Assembly (NCBI GenBank): GCA_041984585.1
Contig: JBHIXX010000003.1
Location: 1 to 64,000, forward strand
Direction of reading: 5' to 3'
DNA length: 64,000 bases
Source of the DNA: Pseudolysinimonas_A sp041984585
Lineage (GTDB): Bacteria; Actinomycetota; Actinomycetes; Actinomycetales; Microbacteriaceae
The notes below the pieces were generated by a model that ran no database searches, was not told the DNA's origin, and worked only from the letters and a program-made list of their open reading frames with translations. Positions 31,749 through 40,734 of this stretch are shown here, piece by piece. The stretch's first letter is position 1. The number at the start of each line of letters is the position of its first letter. Position numbers and translations under genes: made by a program.

Positions 31749-33295
31749 GCACGTCGGCCGCCGAGGGGGGGCGCGACCTCGCGGCGCTCACCAGCTGGCG
31801 CTCCGACTGGGCGGGCTTGCGGGTCGCCGTGTTCGGCGTCGGGGTGACCGGCTTCTCGGTCGCGGACACCCTGTGCGAGCTGGGCGCCGAGGTGCTCGTG
31901 GTCGCCGGCCGCGCGTCCGACGAGCACGTCGCGATGCTCGAGGTGATCGGCGCCCGTCTCGTGCTCGCCGACGACGTGCCCGATGAACTGCGCGGGTTCG
32001 GCGCCGAGCTGGCCGTGGTGTCGCCCGGCTACCACCCCGACCACCCGTTGCCCGCCTGGGCCGAGGCGGAGGGCGTTCCTGTGTGGGGCGACATCGAGCT
32101 GGCCTGGCGGGTGCGCGACAAGGTGCGCGCCGCCGAGTGGATCGCGGTGACCGGCACCAACGGCAAGACGACGACGACGCAGCTGACGGCGACGATGCTC
32201 GTCGCCGTCGGCCTGCGCGCTGCGCCGTGCGGCAACATCGGCGTGCCGGTGCTCGACGCCGTGCGCGACCCGCAGGGCTTCGACGTGCTCGTCGTCGAGC
32301 TCTCCAGTTACCAGCTGCACTGGATGCAGCGGAACGCCGGGGGAGAGGTCGCGCCGCTCGCGGCCGTCTGCCTCAACCTGGCCGACGACCACTACGACTG
32401 GCACGGGTCGGCCCGCGGCTACCGCGACGCGAAGGCGAAGGTCTACGCGAACACCCGTGTCGCCTGCGTGTACAACCTCGCCGACGAGGCGACGCGCGGC
32501 ATGGTCGAGGACGCCGACGTGCAGGAGGGGTGCCGCGCGATCGGGTTCGGGCTGGGAGTGCCGGGTCCGAGCGACCTCGGCGTCGTGGAGGGGATCCTGG
32601 TCGACCGGGCGTTCCTCGACGACCGGCGCACTTCGGCGCTCGAGCTGGCGACCCTCGACGACCTCGCGGACTCCGGCCTCACCGCCCCGCACGCGGTGCA
32701 GAACGTGCTCGCCGCCGCGGCGCTCGCCCGCGCGGCCGACGTCGCCCCGGCGGGCATCCGCGACGCGATCCGCGGGTTCTCCATGGACCACCACCGCACC
32801 GAGCTGGTGATCGAGCGGGCCGGCATCCGCTGGGTGGATGACTCGAAGGCGACCAACGCGCACGCCGCGCAGGCGTCGCTCGCCGCCTTCGAGTCGGTGG
32901 TCTGGATCGCCGGCGGTCTGCTCAAGGGGGTCGACCCCGATCCGCTGGTCGCGCGGCACGCCGCTCGGCTGCGCGCCGCGGTGCTGGTCGGCGTCGACCG
33001 CGAGGCGCTGCGCGAGGCGTTCCGGCGACACGCGCCCGGCGTCCCGGTGGTCGAGATCGCGGAGGCGGAGACTGACGGGGTGATGCCCGCCGCGGTCCGT
33101 GCGGCGGCGTCGCTCGCCCTCCCGGGCGACGTGGTGCTGCTCGCCCCGGCGGCGGCGTCCATGGACCAGTTCACGGACTACGCGGATCGCGGTCGACGCT
33201 TCGCGGCGGCGGCGCGCGACCTCGCGGGGGCCGGCGACGGTCCTGCGGAGCACGGAGGTCCGGATGACGACGACCCAGGGTCGACGCCCCGCTGA
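31733..33295 (+). CDS. murD: UDP-MurNAc-L-alanine:D-glutamate ligase
   Basis: The 520-residue ligase has the N-terminal Rossmann-type RVAVFGVGVTGFSVADTL, the P-loop VTGTNGKTTTTQ, NIGVPVLDA and VVELSSYQLHW typical of MurD, and DDSKATNAHAAQASL in the C-terminal domain. It adds D-Glu to UDP-MurNAc-L-Ala. I start at the ATG at 31733, overlapping mraY by 16 bases; no strong ribosome binding site precedes it, so the exact start is uncertain. Its 3' end overlaps ftsW by 32 bases, and the C-terminal tail is acidic and low-complexity. Confidence 0.95.
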   Translation: MGQPLSTSAAEGGRDLAALTSWRSDWAGLRVAVFGVGVTGFSVADTLCELGAEVLVVAGRASDEHVAMLEVIGARLVLADDVPDELRGFGAELAVVSPGYHPDHPLPAWAEAEGVPVWGDIELAWRVRDKVRAAEWIAVTGTNGKTTTTQLTATMLVAVGLRAAPCGNIGVPVLDAVRDPQGFDVLVVELSSYQLHWMQRNAGGEVAPLAAVCLNLADDHYDWHGSARGYRDAKAKVYANTRVACVYNLADEATRGMVEDADVQEGCRAIGFGLGVPGPSDLGVVEGILVDRAFLDDRRTSALELATLDDLADSGLTAPHAVQNVLAAAALARAADVAPAGIRDAIRGFSMDHHRTELVIERAGIRWVDDSKATNAHAAQASLAAFESVVWIAGGLLKGVDPDPLVARHAARLRAAVLVGVDREALREAFRRHAPGVPVVEIAEAETDGVMPAAVRAAASLALPGDVVLLAPAAASMDQFTDYADRGRRFAAAARDLAGAGDGPAEHGGPDDDDPGSTPR

Positions 33296-34490
33296 CCCCG
33301 GCGCGCGCCCGCCCCGTGCCGCGGTGGCGGCCGTGCAGCGGCTGTTCCGCGCCGAGACCCCCGAGTTCTTCGTGCTGCTCGGCACGACCCTGTTCCTCGT
33401 GCTGTTCGGCCTGGTGATGGTGCTCTCGTCGTCGTCGATCGAGTCCCGCGCCTCCGACGGCGACTTCTTCGCCGTCGCCGCGCGGCAGGCGGTGTTCGCC
33501 GCTATCGGCCTGCCCGTGATGCTCATCGCCGCCCGCGCCCCGATCGTGTTCTGGAAGCGCTGGGCGGGCTGGGCGATCGCCCTCGCCGTCGTGCTGCAGT
33601 TCCTCGTTTTCACCCCGCTCGGCTACGAGACCGGCGGCAACCGCAACTGGATCTCCCTCGGCTCGATCACCGCGCAGCCGTCGGAGCTGGTGAAGTTCGC
33701 CCTCGTCATCTGGCTCGCCTGGGTGCTCACCACCAAGGCCGACCTGCTGAACGACTGGCGGCACGTGCTGCTGCCGATCGGACCCGTGGTGGCCGTGGCG
33801 ATCGGTCTCGTGCTCGCCGGCAACGACCTCGGCACCGCGATCATCCTGCTGATGACGACCCTCGGTGCGCTGTTCTACGCCGGGGTGCGCCTGGGCTGGA
33901 TCGCCCTCGCCAGCGTTGGCATCGCACTCGTCGGCGCCGTGTTCGCGGTCGCCAGCGACTCGCGGCGGGCCCGCATCGACGCCTGGCTCAGCGGATGCGC
34001 CGACCCCGCGGACTACTCGGGCGACTGCTGGCAGACGGTGCACGGCTGGCAGGCGCTCGCCCACGGCGGACTCGTCGGCGTGGGACTCGGCAACTCGACC
34101 GGCAAGTGGAACTGGATCCCCGAGGCCCACAACGACTTCATCTTCGCGATCATCGGCGAGGAGCTCGGCATGCTCGGCGCCCTGCTCGTGCTCGCGCTGT
34201 TCGCGGTGCTCACCGTGTGCTTCGTGCGCATCGTCCGGATGTCGCGCGACCCGTTCGCCAAGATCGCCACCAGCGCCGCGATGGTCTGGATCGTCGGACA
34301 GGCGTTCGTCAACATCGCCGTCGTCCTCGGAGTGCTGCCCGTGCTGGGCGTACCCCTGCCCCTGGTCTCCGCGGGAGGTTCCGCCCTGATCACCACCCTC
34401 GCCGCGATCGGCGTCGTGCTCTCCTTCGCCCGCCATCGCCCGGTCGACCCGGCGCCCGTGGCGCGCCGCCCCGGGACGGCCCGCGGATGA
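33264..34490 (+). CDS. ftsW: septal peptidoglycan glycosyltransferase FtsW
   Basis: The 408-residue SEDS protein has about ten membrane helices and the family motifs GGNRNWISLGSITAQPSELVKF, AGNDLGTAIIL and the catalytic-region NDFIFAIIGEELG. It polymerises lipid II at the septum together with FtsI. The loop between helices 7 and 8 contains two cysteines (GCADPADYSGDCWQ) that could form an extracellular disulphide, a feature seen in actinobacterial members. The ATG at 33264 follows GGAGG (33254-33258) and lies inside the end of murD. Confidence 0.96.
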   Translation: MTTTQGRRPADPGARPPRAAVAAVQRLFRAETPEFFVLLGTTLFLVLFGLVMVLSSSSIESRASDGDFFAVAARQAVFAAIGLPVMLIAARAPIVFWKRWAGWAIALAVVLQFLVFTPLGYETGGNRNWISLGSITAQPSELVKFALVIWLAWVLTTKADLLNDWRHVLLPIGPVVAVAIGLVLAGNDLGTAIILLMTTLGALFYAGVRLGWIALASVGIALVGAVFAVASDSRRARIDAWLSGCADPADYSGDCWQTVHGWQALAHGGLVGVGLGNSTGKWNWIPEAHNDFIFAIIGEELGMLGALLVLALFAVLTVCFVRIVRMSRDPFAKIATSAAMVWIVGQAFVNIAVVLGVLPVLGVPLPLVSAGGSALITTLAAIGVVLSFARHRPVDPAPVARRPGTARG

Positions 34491-35593
34491 CCACCTACCT
34501 GCTGGCCGGCGGAGGGACCGCCGGCCACGTGAATCCCCTGCTCGCCACCGCCGACCGCCTGCGCGAGCGGGAGCCCGACGCGGTCGTGCTCGTGCTCGGC
34601 ACCGCGGAGGGGCTCGAGGCGCGCCTCGTGCCCGAGCGCGGGTACGAGCTGCTCACCGTGCCGCGCCTGCCGTTCCCGCGACGCCCCAGCCGCGACGCCC
34701 TCCGGTTCCCCGGGCGGTACCGCGCCGCCGTCGCGGGGGTGCGCGAGATCCTCCGCGACCGCGCCGTCGACGTCGTCGTCGGCTTCGGCGGCTACGCCTC
34801 CGCGCCCGCGTACCTCGCCGCCCGCGCCGAGCGGGTGCCGATCGCGCTGCACGAGCAGAACGCCAAGCCGGGGCTCGCGAACCGGCTCGGCGCCCGCCTC
34901 ACCCGACACGTCGGCGTCACCTTCGCCGGCACCCGCCTGCGCGGCGCGCAGCTCGTCGGGCTGCCGTTGCGCCGCGAGGTCGAGCGGCTCGACCGGGCCG
35001 CCGCGCGGCTCGAGGCGCGACGCCTCTGGGGCCTCGACGAGCGCCGCCCCCTGCTGCTCGTCACAGGCGGTTCGACCGGGGCCCGGCAGATCAACCTGTC
35101 GGTCGCGTCGTCGGTCGCCGCGCTGCTCGGCTCCGGGTGGCAGGTGCTGCACATCACCGGGTCGCGCACGCCGGTGGACGATCCGGGGCTCGACGGCTAC
35201 CGCATCCTCGAGTACTGCGACCGGATGGAGCTGGCCCTCGCCGCCGCCGACCTCGCCGTGTCGCGCGCGGGCGCCGCGACGGTGTGCGAGCTCGCGGCGG
35301 TGGGCGTGCCGGCCGTTCTCGTGCCCTACGCGGTGGGCAACGGCGAGCAGGCGCTGAACGCCCGCGGCGCGGTGGATGCCGGGGGAGCGATCCTGGTGCG
35401 CGACGCCGACTTCACGCCGGAGTTCGTCGAGGCCGAGCTTCCCGGGCTGCTGGCCGACCGGCCCCGGATCGCCGGGATGGCCGCCCGGATGGCCTCCGTC
35501 GGGGTGCGCGACGGCGCCGATCGGATGGTGGACCTGGTGCAGGCCGCGGTCGACGGCGAGGCGCGCCCGGACACGACGCCCGACGCCGGGTAG
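34487..35593 (+). CDS. murG: UDP-GlcNAc:lipid I N-acetylglucosaminyltransferase
   Basis: The 368-residue GT28 enzyme forms lipid II at the inner membrane face. It has the N-terminal LLAGGGTAGHVNPLLATADRL, VGFGGYASAPAYLAA, ALHEQNAKPGLANR and the UDP-GlcNAc-binding LVTGGSTGARQIN and ADLAVSRAGAATVCELAAVGVPAVLVPY. The ATG overlaps the ftsW stop (ATGA). Length is normal. Confidence 0.97.
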   Translation: MTTYLLAGGGTAGHVNPLLATADRLREREPDAVVLVLGTAEGLEARLVPERGYELLTVPRLPFPRRPSRDALRFPGRYRAAVAGVREILRDRAVDVVVGFGGYASAPAYLAARAERVPIALHEQNAKPGLANRLGARLTRHVGVTFAGTRLRGAQLVGLPLRREVERLDRAAARLEARRLWGLDERRPLLLVTGGSTGARQINLSVASSVAALLGSGWQVLHITGSRTPVDDPGLDGYRILEYCDRMELALAAADLAVSRAGAATVCELAAVGVPAVLVPYAVGNGEQALNARGAVDAGGAILVRDADFTPEFVEAELPGLLADRPRIAGMAARMASVGVRDGADRMVDLVQAAVDGEARPDTTPDAG

Positions 35594-35596
35594 CGT
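35591..35596 (+). promoter_or_regulatory. internal -10 element TAGCGT before murC
   Basis: TAGCGT begins with the murG stop codon (TAG 35591-35593) and ends seven bases before the murC ATG. A secondary leaderless promoter inside the cluster is possible. Confidence 0.4.
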
Positions 35597-35603
35597 TGTC
35601 GCG

Positions 35604-37016
35604 ATGATCACGCCGGACCTCGATCTGGTGCCGCCGGACGACCTCGGCCGGGTGCACTTCGTCGGCATCGGCGGATCCGGGATGAGCGGCATCGCCCGCA
35701 TGTTCCTCGACGCCGGGATCCGGGTCACCGGGTCCGACCGCAGCGGGTCGGCCGCCGTCGACGAGCTGCGCCGCCTCGGCGCGGAGGTCGCGATCGGCCA
35801 CGACGCCGCCCACGTCGGCGACGCCGACACGCTCGTCGTGACGGGGGCGCTCTGGGAGGACAACCCGGAGTACGTCGAGGCGCTGCGTCGCGGCATCCCG
35901 GTGCTGCACCGCGCCAACGCCCTCGCCTGGCTCACCCGCGGCGAACGGGTGCTCGCGGTGGCGGGCGCGCACGGCAAGAGCACGACGACGGCGATGATCG
36001 TCACCGCGCTCCGCGGGCTCGACGTCGATCCGAGTTTCGTCAACGGCGCGGTGATCGCCGCCTACGGCCGGTCGGCTCAGCGCGGCGGCGGCGACCTGTT
36101 CGTGATCGAGGCCGACGAGTCGGACCGCTCGTTCCTGCTGTACGACACCGCGATCGCGGTGATCACCAACATCGACGACGACCACCTCGACGCCTACGGC
36201 GACGCCGCCGGGCTCGAGCAGGCGTTCACCCGCTTCGCGACGGGCGCCACGGAACTGGTGGTCGGATCCGCCGACGACCCGGTGGTGCGGCGGGTGCTCG
36301 CGCAGGTGGAGGGCGTTCCGACGCTCACGGTCGGCGTGGCGGACGACGCCGACGTGCGGGTCTCGGAGGTCGACGCGGGCGACACCGTCGCGTTCACCGC
36401 GACCTGGAACGGACGGGCCCACCGCGTGCGGGTCGGCGTGCCGGGACCGCACAACGCGCTCAACGGCGCGGTCGCGTTCGCCACCCTCGTCGGCCTGGGC
36501 CACGATCCGGATGCCGTCGCGTCGGCACTCGCCGCGTTCACCGGGACCGGGCGCCGCTTCGAGCACCACGCGACGGTGCGCGGGGTGCGCGTCTACGACG
36601 ACTACGCCCACCACCCGACCGAGGTGGAGGCCGCGCTCGCCACGGCGCGCTCGGTCGCGGGGGAGGGGCGCGTGATCGCGGTGCACCAGCCGCACCTCTA
36701 CAGCCGCACGCAGCGGCTCGCGGGCGAGTTCGCCGAGGTCTACGAGCAGGGCGCCGACCACACGGTCGTGCTCGACGTCTACGGCGCCCGGGAGGACCCG
36801 ATCCCGGGGGTGACCGGCGCGCTCGTGGCCGAGCGGTTCCGCGACGCCGACCGGGTCGCCTACCTGCCCGATTGGCAGAGCGCGGCCGACCACGTCGCGG
36901 CGGTGGCTCGCGACGGCGATCTCGTGATGACGCTCAGCTGCGGCGACGTGTACCGGATCATCCCGCAGATCGTCGAGGCGCTCGGCGCCGCCGACGAGGC
37001 GCCGCCGGGATCGTGA
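35604..37016 (+). CDS. murC: UDP-N-acetylmuramate:L-alanine ligase
   Basis: The 470-residue ligase adds L-Ala (or Gly in some relatives) to UDP-MurNAc. It shows the N-terminal VHFVGIGGSGMSGIARMF, the ATP site AVAGAHGKSTTTAMIV, EADESDRSFL, NIDDDHLD and the C-terminal VYDDYAHHPTEVEAAL and VAVHQPHLYSRTQ-type motif. The P-loop uses Ser instead of the second Thr (GKST), normal for its group. The stop overlaps the ftsQ start (GTGA). Confidence 0.97.
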   Translation: MITPDLDLVPPDDLGRVHFVGIGGSGMSGIARMFLDAGIRVTGSDRSGSAAVDELRRLGAEVAIGHDAAHVGDADTLVVTGALWEDNPEYVEALRRGIPVLHRANALAWLTRGERVLAVAGAHGKSTTTAMIVTALRGLDVDPSFVNGAVIAAYGRSAQRGGGDLFVIEADESDRSFLLYDTAIAVITNIDDDHLDAYGDAAGLEQAFTRFATGATELVVGSADDPVVRRVLAQVEGVPTLTVGVADDADVRVSEVDAGDTVAFTATWNGRAHRVRVGVPGPHNALNGAVAFATLVGLGHDPDAVASALAAFTGTGRRFEHHATVRGVRVYDDYAHHPTEVEAALATARSVAGEGRVIAVHQPHLYSRTQRLAGEFAEVYEQGADHTVVLDVYGAREDPIPGVTGALVAERFRDADRVAYLPDWQSAADHVAAVARDGDLVMTLSCGDVYRIIPQIVEALGAADEAPPGS

Positions 37017-38077
37017 AGCGCCCGGAGGGGTTCGGGTCGCGCTCGGACTCGGGCCGCGCCGCCGCACCCGCGTCCCGCGGGGTCTCATCCGGCTCCCGAG
37101 ATCGCGGGGCCTCCGCCGACCGGTCCGACGCGCCGCGTCGAAGCCCGGCCCCGTCGACCCGCGCTGAGTCGCCGAACACCGCCCGCGCCGGTCGGTCCGC
37201 CGCCGATCCGCCGGCGTCGCGGGACCGGCCGGGTGCCTCGCGTCCGGGGGCCTCGCGTCGGGGTGGCTCGCCCCCGACGGCGCCCCCTCCGGCCTCTGCC
37301 CGCGTCCCGCGCGCCGAGGTGCGCGCCGCGCGCCGCGCCCGCAAGCGGGAGGAGCGCGCGGTCGTCAAGCGCTTCACCCGCCGCGCCCGGCAGCGGCGCA
37401 TCGGCGTGCTCGCGGGAGTCGGCGTGGTCGGGGCCCTGCTCGGACTGATCGCGGTCGCGGTGTTCTCGCCGGTCCTCGCGCTGCGCACGATCGTCGTCGA
37501 CGGCACGGAGCGGCTCGATCCGCAGGTCGTCGCCGACGCCGTGGGCGGGCAGCTCGGCACCCCGCTCGCGCTGCTCGACGAGGGGCGACTGCGCGACGAC
37601 CTCGCGACGTTCACCCTCATCCGCAGCTACTCGACCGAGCTGGTCCCGCCCGACACGCTCGTCATCCATGTGGTCGAGCGGGACCCGATCGGGGTGGTGG
37701 CGACGCCATCCGGGTTCGACGTGGTCGACCCCGCCGGCGTGGTGATCGAGTCGGTGCCGACGCGGCCCGACGGGGTGCCGGTGATCGTCCCCGACGGAGA
37801 CGGGGTCGAGGGGGTCGGCTTCCGCTCGATGGCGGAGGTGCTGCTCGCCCTCCCGGACGACGTGCTCGCCCGGGTCGACCGCATCACCGCCGGGACCCGG
37901 GACGACGTGACGCTGCTGCTCGCCGGGACCGACCAGCGCGTGGTCTGGGGCGCGGCGGACGACTCGGAGCGCAAGGCGGCGGCGCTGGCGTTCCTGCTCG
38001 AGCGCTACGGCTCGGCGGGGGCGGGGGAGTACGACGTGTCCGCGCCCGGCGCCGCGGTGTTCCGCCCCGACGCCTGA
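37013..38077 (+). CDS. ftsQ: cell-division protein FtsQ
   Basis: The 354-residue protein has an unusually long, Arg/Ser/Pro-rich disordered cytoplasmic N terminus (about 140 residues). One membrane helix follows (IGVLAGVGVVGALLGLIAVAVF), then a POTRA domain beginning SPVLALRTIVVDGTERLDPQVV and the beta domain with ERDPIGVV. It links the early Z-ring proteins with FtsL/FtsWI. The GTG start overlaps the murC stop. The long basic tail is common in actinobacterial FtsQ. Confidence 0.93.
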   Translation: MKRPEGFGSRSDSGRAAAPASRGVSSGSRDRGASADRSDAPRRSPAPSTRAESPNTARAGRSAADPPASRDRPGASRPGASRRGGSPPTAPPPASARVPRAEVRAARRARKREERAVVKRFTRRARQRRIGVLAGVGVVGALLGLIAVAVFSPVLALRTIVVDGTERLDPQVVADAVGGQLGTPLALLDEGRLRDDLATFTLIRSYSTELVPPDTLVIHVVERDPIGVVATPSGFDVVDPAGVVIESVPTRPDGVPVIVPDGDGVEGVGFRSMAEVLLALPDDVLARVDRITAGTRDDVTLLLAGTDQRVVWGAADDSERKAAALAFLLERYGSAGAGEYDVSAPGAAVFRPDA

Positions 38078-38167
38078 GTGGGCCCGCAGACCATCCCGGA
38101 CGCGACGGAGGGGTCGTCGCGTCGCGACACGCGCACCCGCCTGCGGCCGTGCGGGGGACGGCGCGCT

Positions 38168-38226
38168 TACCGTGGGGACGAACCAGGGTACTGAGGAAAA
38201 GTCCAAAGTTCAACTTGAACTTGAAG
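38168..38226 (+). promoter_or_regulatory. ftsZ upstream region: TACCGT and FtsR-type operator
   Basis: GTTCAACTTGAACTTGAAG (38208-38226) contains a perfect inverted repeat GTTCAA-C-TTGAAC and a further direct TTGAAG half-site. It matches the site before the second merR gene (16 of 19 bases on the opposite strand). A candidate -10, TACCGT, lies at 38168-38173. Corynebacterial FtsR is known to bind and activate the ftsZ promoter, and an FtsR-type gene is present in this window at 5378-6073. Confidence 0.65.
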
Positions 38227-38253
38227 GTTTTCCCGACGAGCAAGGGCCGGAAC

Positions 38254-39387
38254 GTGACGTCGAACCAGAACTACCTCGCGGTGATCAAGGTCGTCGGCAT
38301 CGGCGGCGGCGGGGTCAACGCGGTCAACCGCATGATCGAGCTCGGGCTGCGCGGCGTCGAGTTCATCGCGATCAACACCGACGCGCAGGCCCTGCTGATG
38401 AGCGACGCCGATGTCAAGCTCGACGTCGGCCGCGAGCTCACGCGCGGACTCGGCGCCGGCGCCGACCCGGAGGTCGGGCGCCGCGCCGCGGAGGACCACG
38501 CGGAGGAGATCGAGGAGGCGCTGGCAGGCGCCGACATGGTCTTCGTGACCGCGGGCGAGGGCGGCGGGACCGGCACCGGCGGTGCACCCGTCGTCGCCCG
38601 GATCGCGAAGTCGATCGGCGCGCTCACCATCGGCGTCGTGACCAAGCCGTTCGAGTTCGAGGGCAAGCGCCGCCAGCAGCAGGCCGAGTCGGGCGTCGTC
38701 GCGCTGAAGAACGAGGTCGACACCCTCATCGTCGTGCCCAACGACCGTCTGCTCGAGATCAGCGACCGCGGAATCTCGATGCTCGAGGCGTTCGCCACCG
38801 CCGACCAGGTGCTGCTCGCCGGTGTGCAGGGCATCACCGACCTCATCACCACCCCCGGGCTCATCAACCTCGACTTCGCCGACGTGAAGAGCGTCATGCA
38901 GGGGGCCGGGTCCGCGCTCATGGGCATCGGCGCCAGCCGCGGGGCCGATCGCGCCATCAAGGCCGCCGAGCTCGCCGTCGCGAGCCCGCTGCTCGAGGCG
39001 AGCATCGACGGGGCGCACGGCGTGCTCCTCTCGGTGCAGGGCGGATCGAACCTCGGCATCTTCGAGATCAACGACGCCGCCCGCCTCGTGCAGGAGGCCG
39101 TGCACCCCGAGGCGAACATCATCTTCGGCGCTGTCATCGACGACACCCTCGGCGACGAGGTGCGGGTCACCGTCATCGCGGCCGGCTTCGACGGCGGCGA
39201 GCCGACCAAGGTCGCCAAGGATCGGCGCAGCAGCTTCGTCGACGCCCCGCTGCCGGTCGCGGTGGGCGCGGAGGCGACGACGGATGCCGGCTGGTCGGCC
39301 GAGCCCGACGCGCCCGCGGTGACCCCGGTCGATCGCGACCTCGACGTCGACGACGACGACCTGGACGTCCCCGACTTCCTCAAGTGA
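38254..39387 (+). CDS. ftsZ: cell-division GTPase FtsZ
   Basis: The 377-residue tubulin homologue has the GTP-binding GEGGGTGTGGAPVVA (tubulin signature), VVGIGGGGVNAVNRMI, NTDAQAL and the T7-loop NLDFADVKSVM. The C-terminal conserved peptide is DDDLDVPDFLK, which binds SepF and other partners. It forms the Z ring. The GTG at 38254 starts at the usual family N terminus (TSNQNYLAVIKVVG). The 176-base gap after ftsQ is the longest inside the cluster and holds the FtsR-type operator, so ftsZ has its own promoter. Confidence 0.98.
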   Translation: MTSNQNYLAVIKVVGIGGGGVNAVNRMIELGLRGVEFIAINTDAQALLMSDADVKLDVGRELTRGLGAGADPEVGRRAAEDHAEEIEEALAGADMVFVTAGEGGGTGTGGAPVVARIAKSIGALTIGVVTKPFEFEGKRRQQQAESGVVALKNEVDTLIVVPNDRLLEISDRGISMLEAFATADQVLLAGVQGITDLITTPGLINLDFADVKSVMQGAGSALMGIGASRGADRAIKAAELAVASPLLEASIDGAHGVLLSVQGGSNLGIFEINDAARLVQEAVHPEANIIFGAVIDDTLGDEVRVTVIAAGFDGGEPTKVAKDRRSSFVDAPLPVAVGAEATTDAGWSAEPDAPAVTPVDRDLDVDDDDLDVPDFLK

Positions 39388-39400
39388 CCCGGTCCCGCGC

Positions 39401-40099
39401 GTGAGCGCCGCCGAGCCGCCGCCCGATCCGGCACTCGCCGAACGGCTCGCGGCGGTCGACGAGGGGATCGCCGCCGCCGTCCGGGCCGCCGACCGCGACC
39501 TCGCCGAGATCGTGCGCATCGTGGTGACCAAGTTCCACCCCGCACGGCTGGTGCGCGACCTCGCCGCGCTCGGCGTGCGCGACGTGGGTGAGAACCGCCA
39601 CCAGGAGGCGGCGGCCAAGGCGGCCGAGGTCGACGACCCCCGGCTGCGCTGGCACTTCGTCGGGCAGCTGCAGAGCAACAAGGCCCGCGCCGTGCGGCGC
39701 TACGCCGCGACGGTGCACTCGGTCGACCGGCCGTCGCTCGTCGACGCACTCGCCTCCGACGACGGCCGCGCCCTCGGCTGCTTCCTCGAGATCGACCTCT
39801 CCGGCGAGCCCGGGCGCGGCGGCGCCGACCCGGCCGACGCGGAGCGCCTCGCCCACCGGGTCGTCGCGAGCCCCGGACTCGAGCTGCTCGGGGTGATGGC
39901 CGTCGCCCCGCTCGGGGCCGAGCCGCGCCCCGCGTTCGCGCGCCTGCGCGAGGTGTCCGAGCGGGTCCGCACCGTGGCGCCGGAGGCATCCGCCATCTCC
40001 GCCGGGATGTCGGGCGACTTCGCCGAGGCGATCGCCGAGGGCGCGACACACCTTCGCATCGGCACGGCAATCACCGGAAAGCGGCCCGACCGCGGTTAA
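39401..40099 (+). CDS. PLP homeostasis protein (YggS/YBL036C family)
   Basis: The 232-residue alanine-racemase-like TIM-barrel protein binds pyridoxal 5'-phosphate. The expected PLP lysine lies in VVTKFHPA, and GENRHQEAAAKAAE, WHFVGQLQSNKA and SAGMSGDFAEAIAEGATHLRIGTAI are all conserved. It regulates PLP and amino-acid balance rather than catalysing a known reaction. The GTG at 39401 comes 13 bases after ftsZ. The pgeF/YfiH-type gene commonly found between ftsZ and yggS in actinobacteria is absent. Confidence 0.93.
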   Translation: MSAAEPPPDPALAERLAAVDEGIAAAVRAADRDLAEIVRIVVTKFHPARLVRDLAALGVRDVGENRHQEAAAKAAEVDDPRLRWHFVGQLQSNKARAVRRYAATVHSVDRPSLVDALASDDGRALGCFLEIDLSGEPGRGGADPADAERLAHRVVASPGLELLGVMAVAPLGAEPRPAFARLREVSERVRTVAPEASAISAGMSGDFAEAIAEGATHLRIGTAITGKRPDRG

Positions 40100-40153
40100 C
40101 CTCGGACCGGATGCCGCGCTGCGACCGCGGACCTGAGCTCTCCGGAGGACGAG

Positions 40154-40609
40154 ATGGCGAACCCGCTGCGGAAGACGATGGTCTACCTGGGCCTGGCCGA
40201 GGACGACTACGACGAGGTCATGCCGTCGGCGCCGGTCGCGCCCGCGGCCCCGAGCGCCCCGAGCGCCGGCCGCGCCCCGGTGACGCCGCTGCGCCGCCCG
40301 GCGCCGTCGAAGCACGTCGCCCCGTCGATGAACGAGATCGTCACGGTGCGCCCGCGCGGCTTCGCCGAGGCGGCCTCGATCGGCGAGAGCTACCGCGAGG
40401 GCGTTCCGGTCATCATGGACATGTCGCAGATGACGGATGCCGAGGCGCGTCGCCTCATCGACTTCGCGAGCGGACTGGCGATCGGTCTCTACGGCCGACT
40501 CGAGCGGGTGACCAACAAGGTGTTCCTGCTCTCCCCCGAGCATGTCGCGGTGAGCGGCGAGCAGGCCGAGCACGAGACCGACGTCGACGCCGGTTTCTTC
40601 GGCGACTGA
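40154..40609 (+). CDS. sepF: cell-division protein SepF
   Basis: The 151-residue protein has an N-terminal amphipathic membrane-binding stretch (MANPLRKTMVYLGLAEDDYDE), a proline/alanine-rich linker and the C-terminal SepF fold (TVRPRGFAEAASIGESYREGVPVIMDMSQMTDAEARRLIDFASGL). It tethers FtsZ to the membrane; actinobacteria lack FtsA and ZipA. The ATG follows GGAGGACGAG. A TAACCT overlapping the yggS stop (40097-40102) may be an internal promoter. Confidence 0.95.
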   Translation: MANPLRKTMVYLGLAEDDYDEVMPSAPVAPAAPSAPSAGRAPVTPLRRPAPSKHVAPSMNEIVTVRPRGFAEAASIGESYREGVPVIMDMSQMTDAEARRLIDFASGLAIGLYGRLERVTNKVFLLSPEHVAVSGEQAEHETDVDAGFFGD

Positions 40610-40705
40610 CCGTGCCGCGCACCTCGGCGGCGACGCCTGGCTGTGCGTTCGATCCGAACCCGGCGCACGGCCCTCGAACAGGTGGGGACCCCTTGACCGG
40701 GGATG

Positions 40706-40734
40706 TACGCTGGACCCAGGAGTCTCATCCTGGG
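40706..40734 (+). promoter_or_regulatory. divIVA promoter -10 TACGCT and 7-bp hairpin at the start site
   Basis: TACGCT (40706-40711) is a suitable -10. The likely start of transcription lies within a perfect hairpin, CCCAGGA (40715-40721) and TCCTGGG (40728-40734) with a six-base loop. The hairpin could be an operator or a 5'-end stabilising structure. Confidence 0.45.

Noticed and set aside
40693..40711. TTGACC plus TACGCT as -35 and -10 of divIVA
   Set aside because: Only seven bases separate the two hexamers, far too few. TACGCT alone is retained as a -10.
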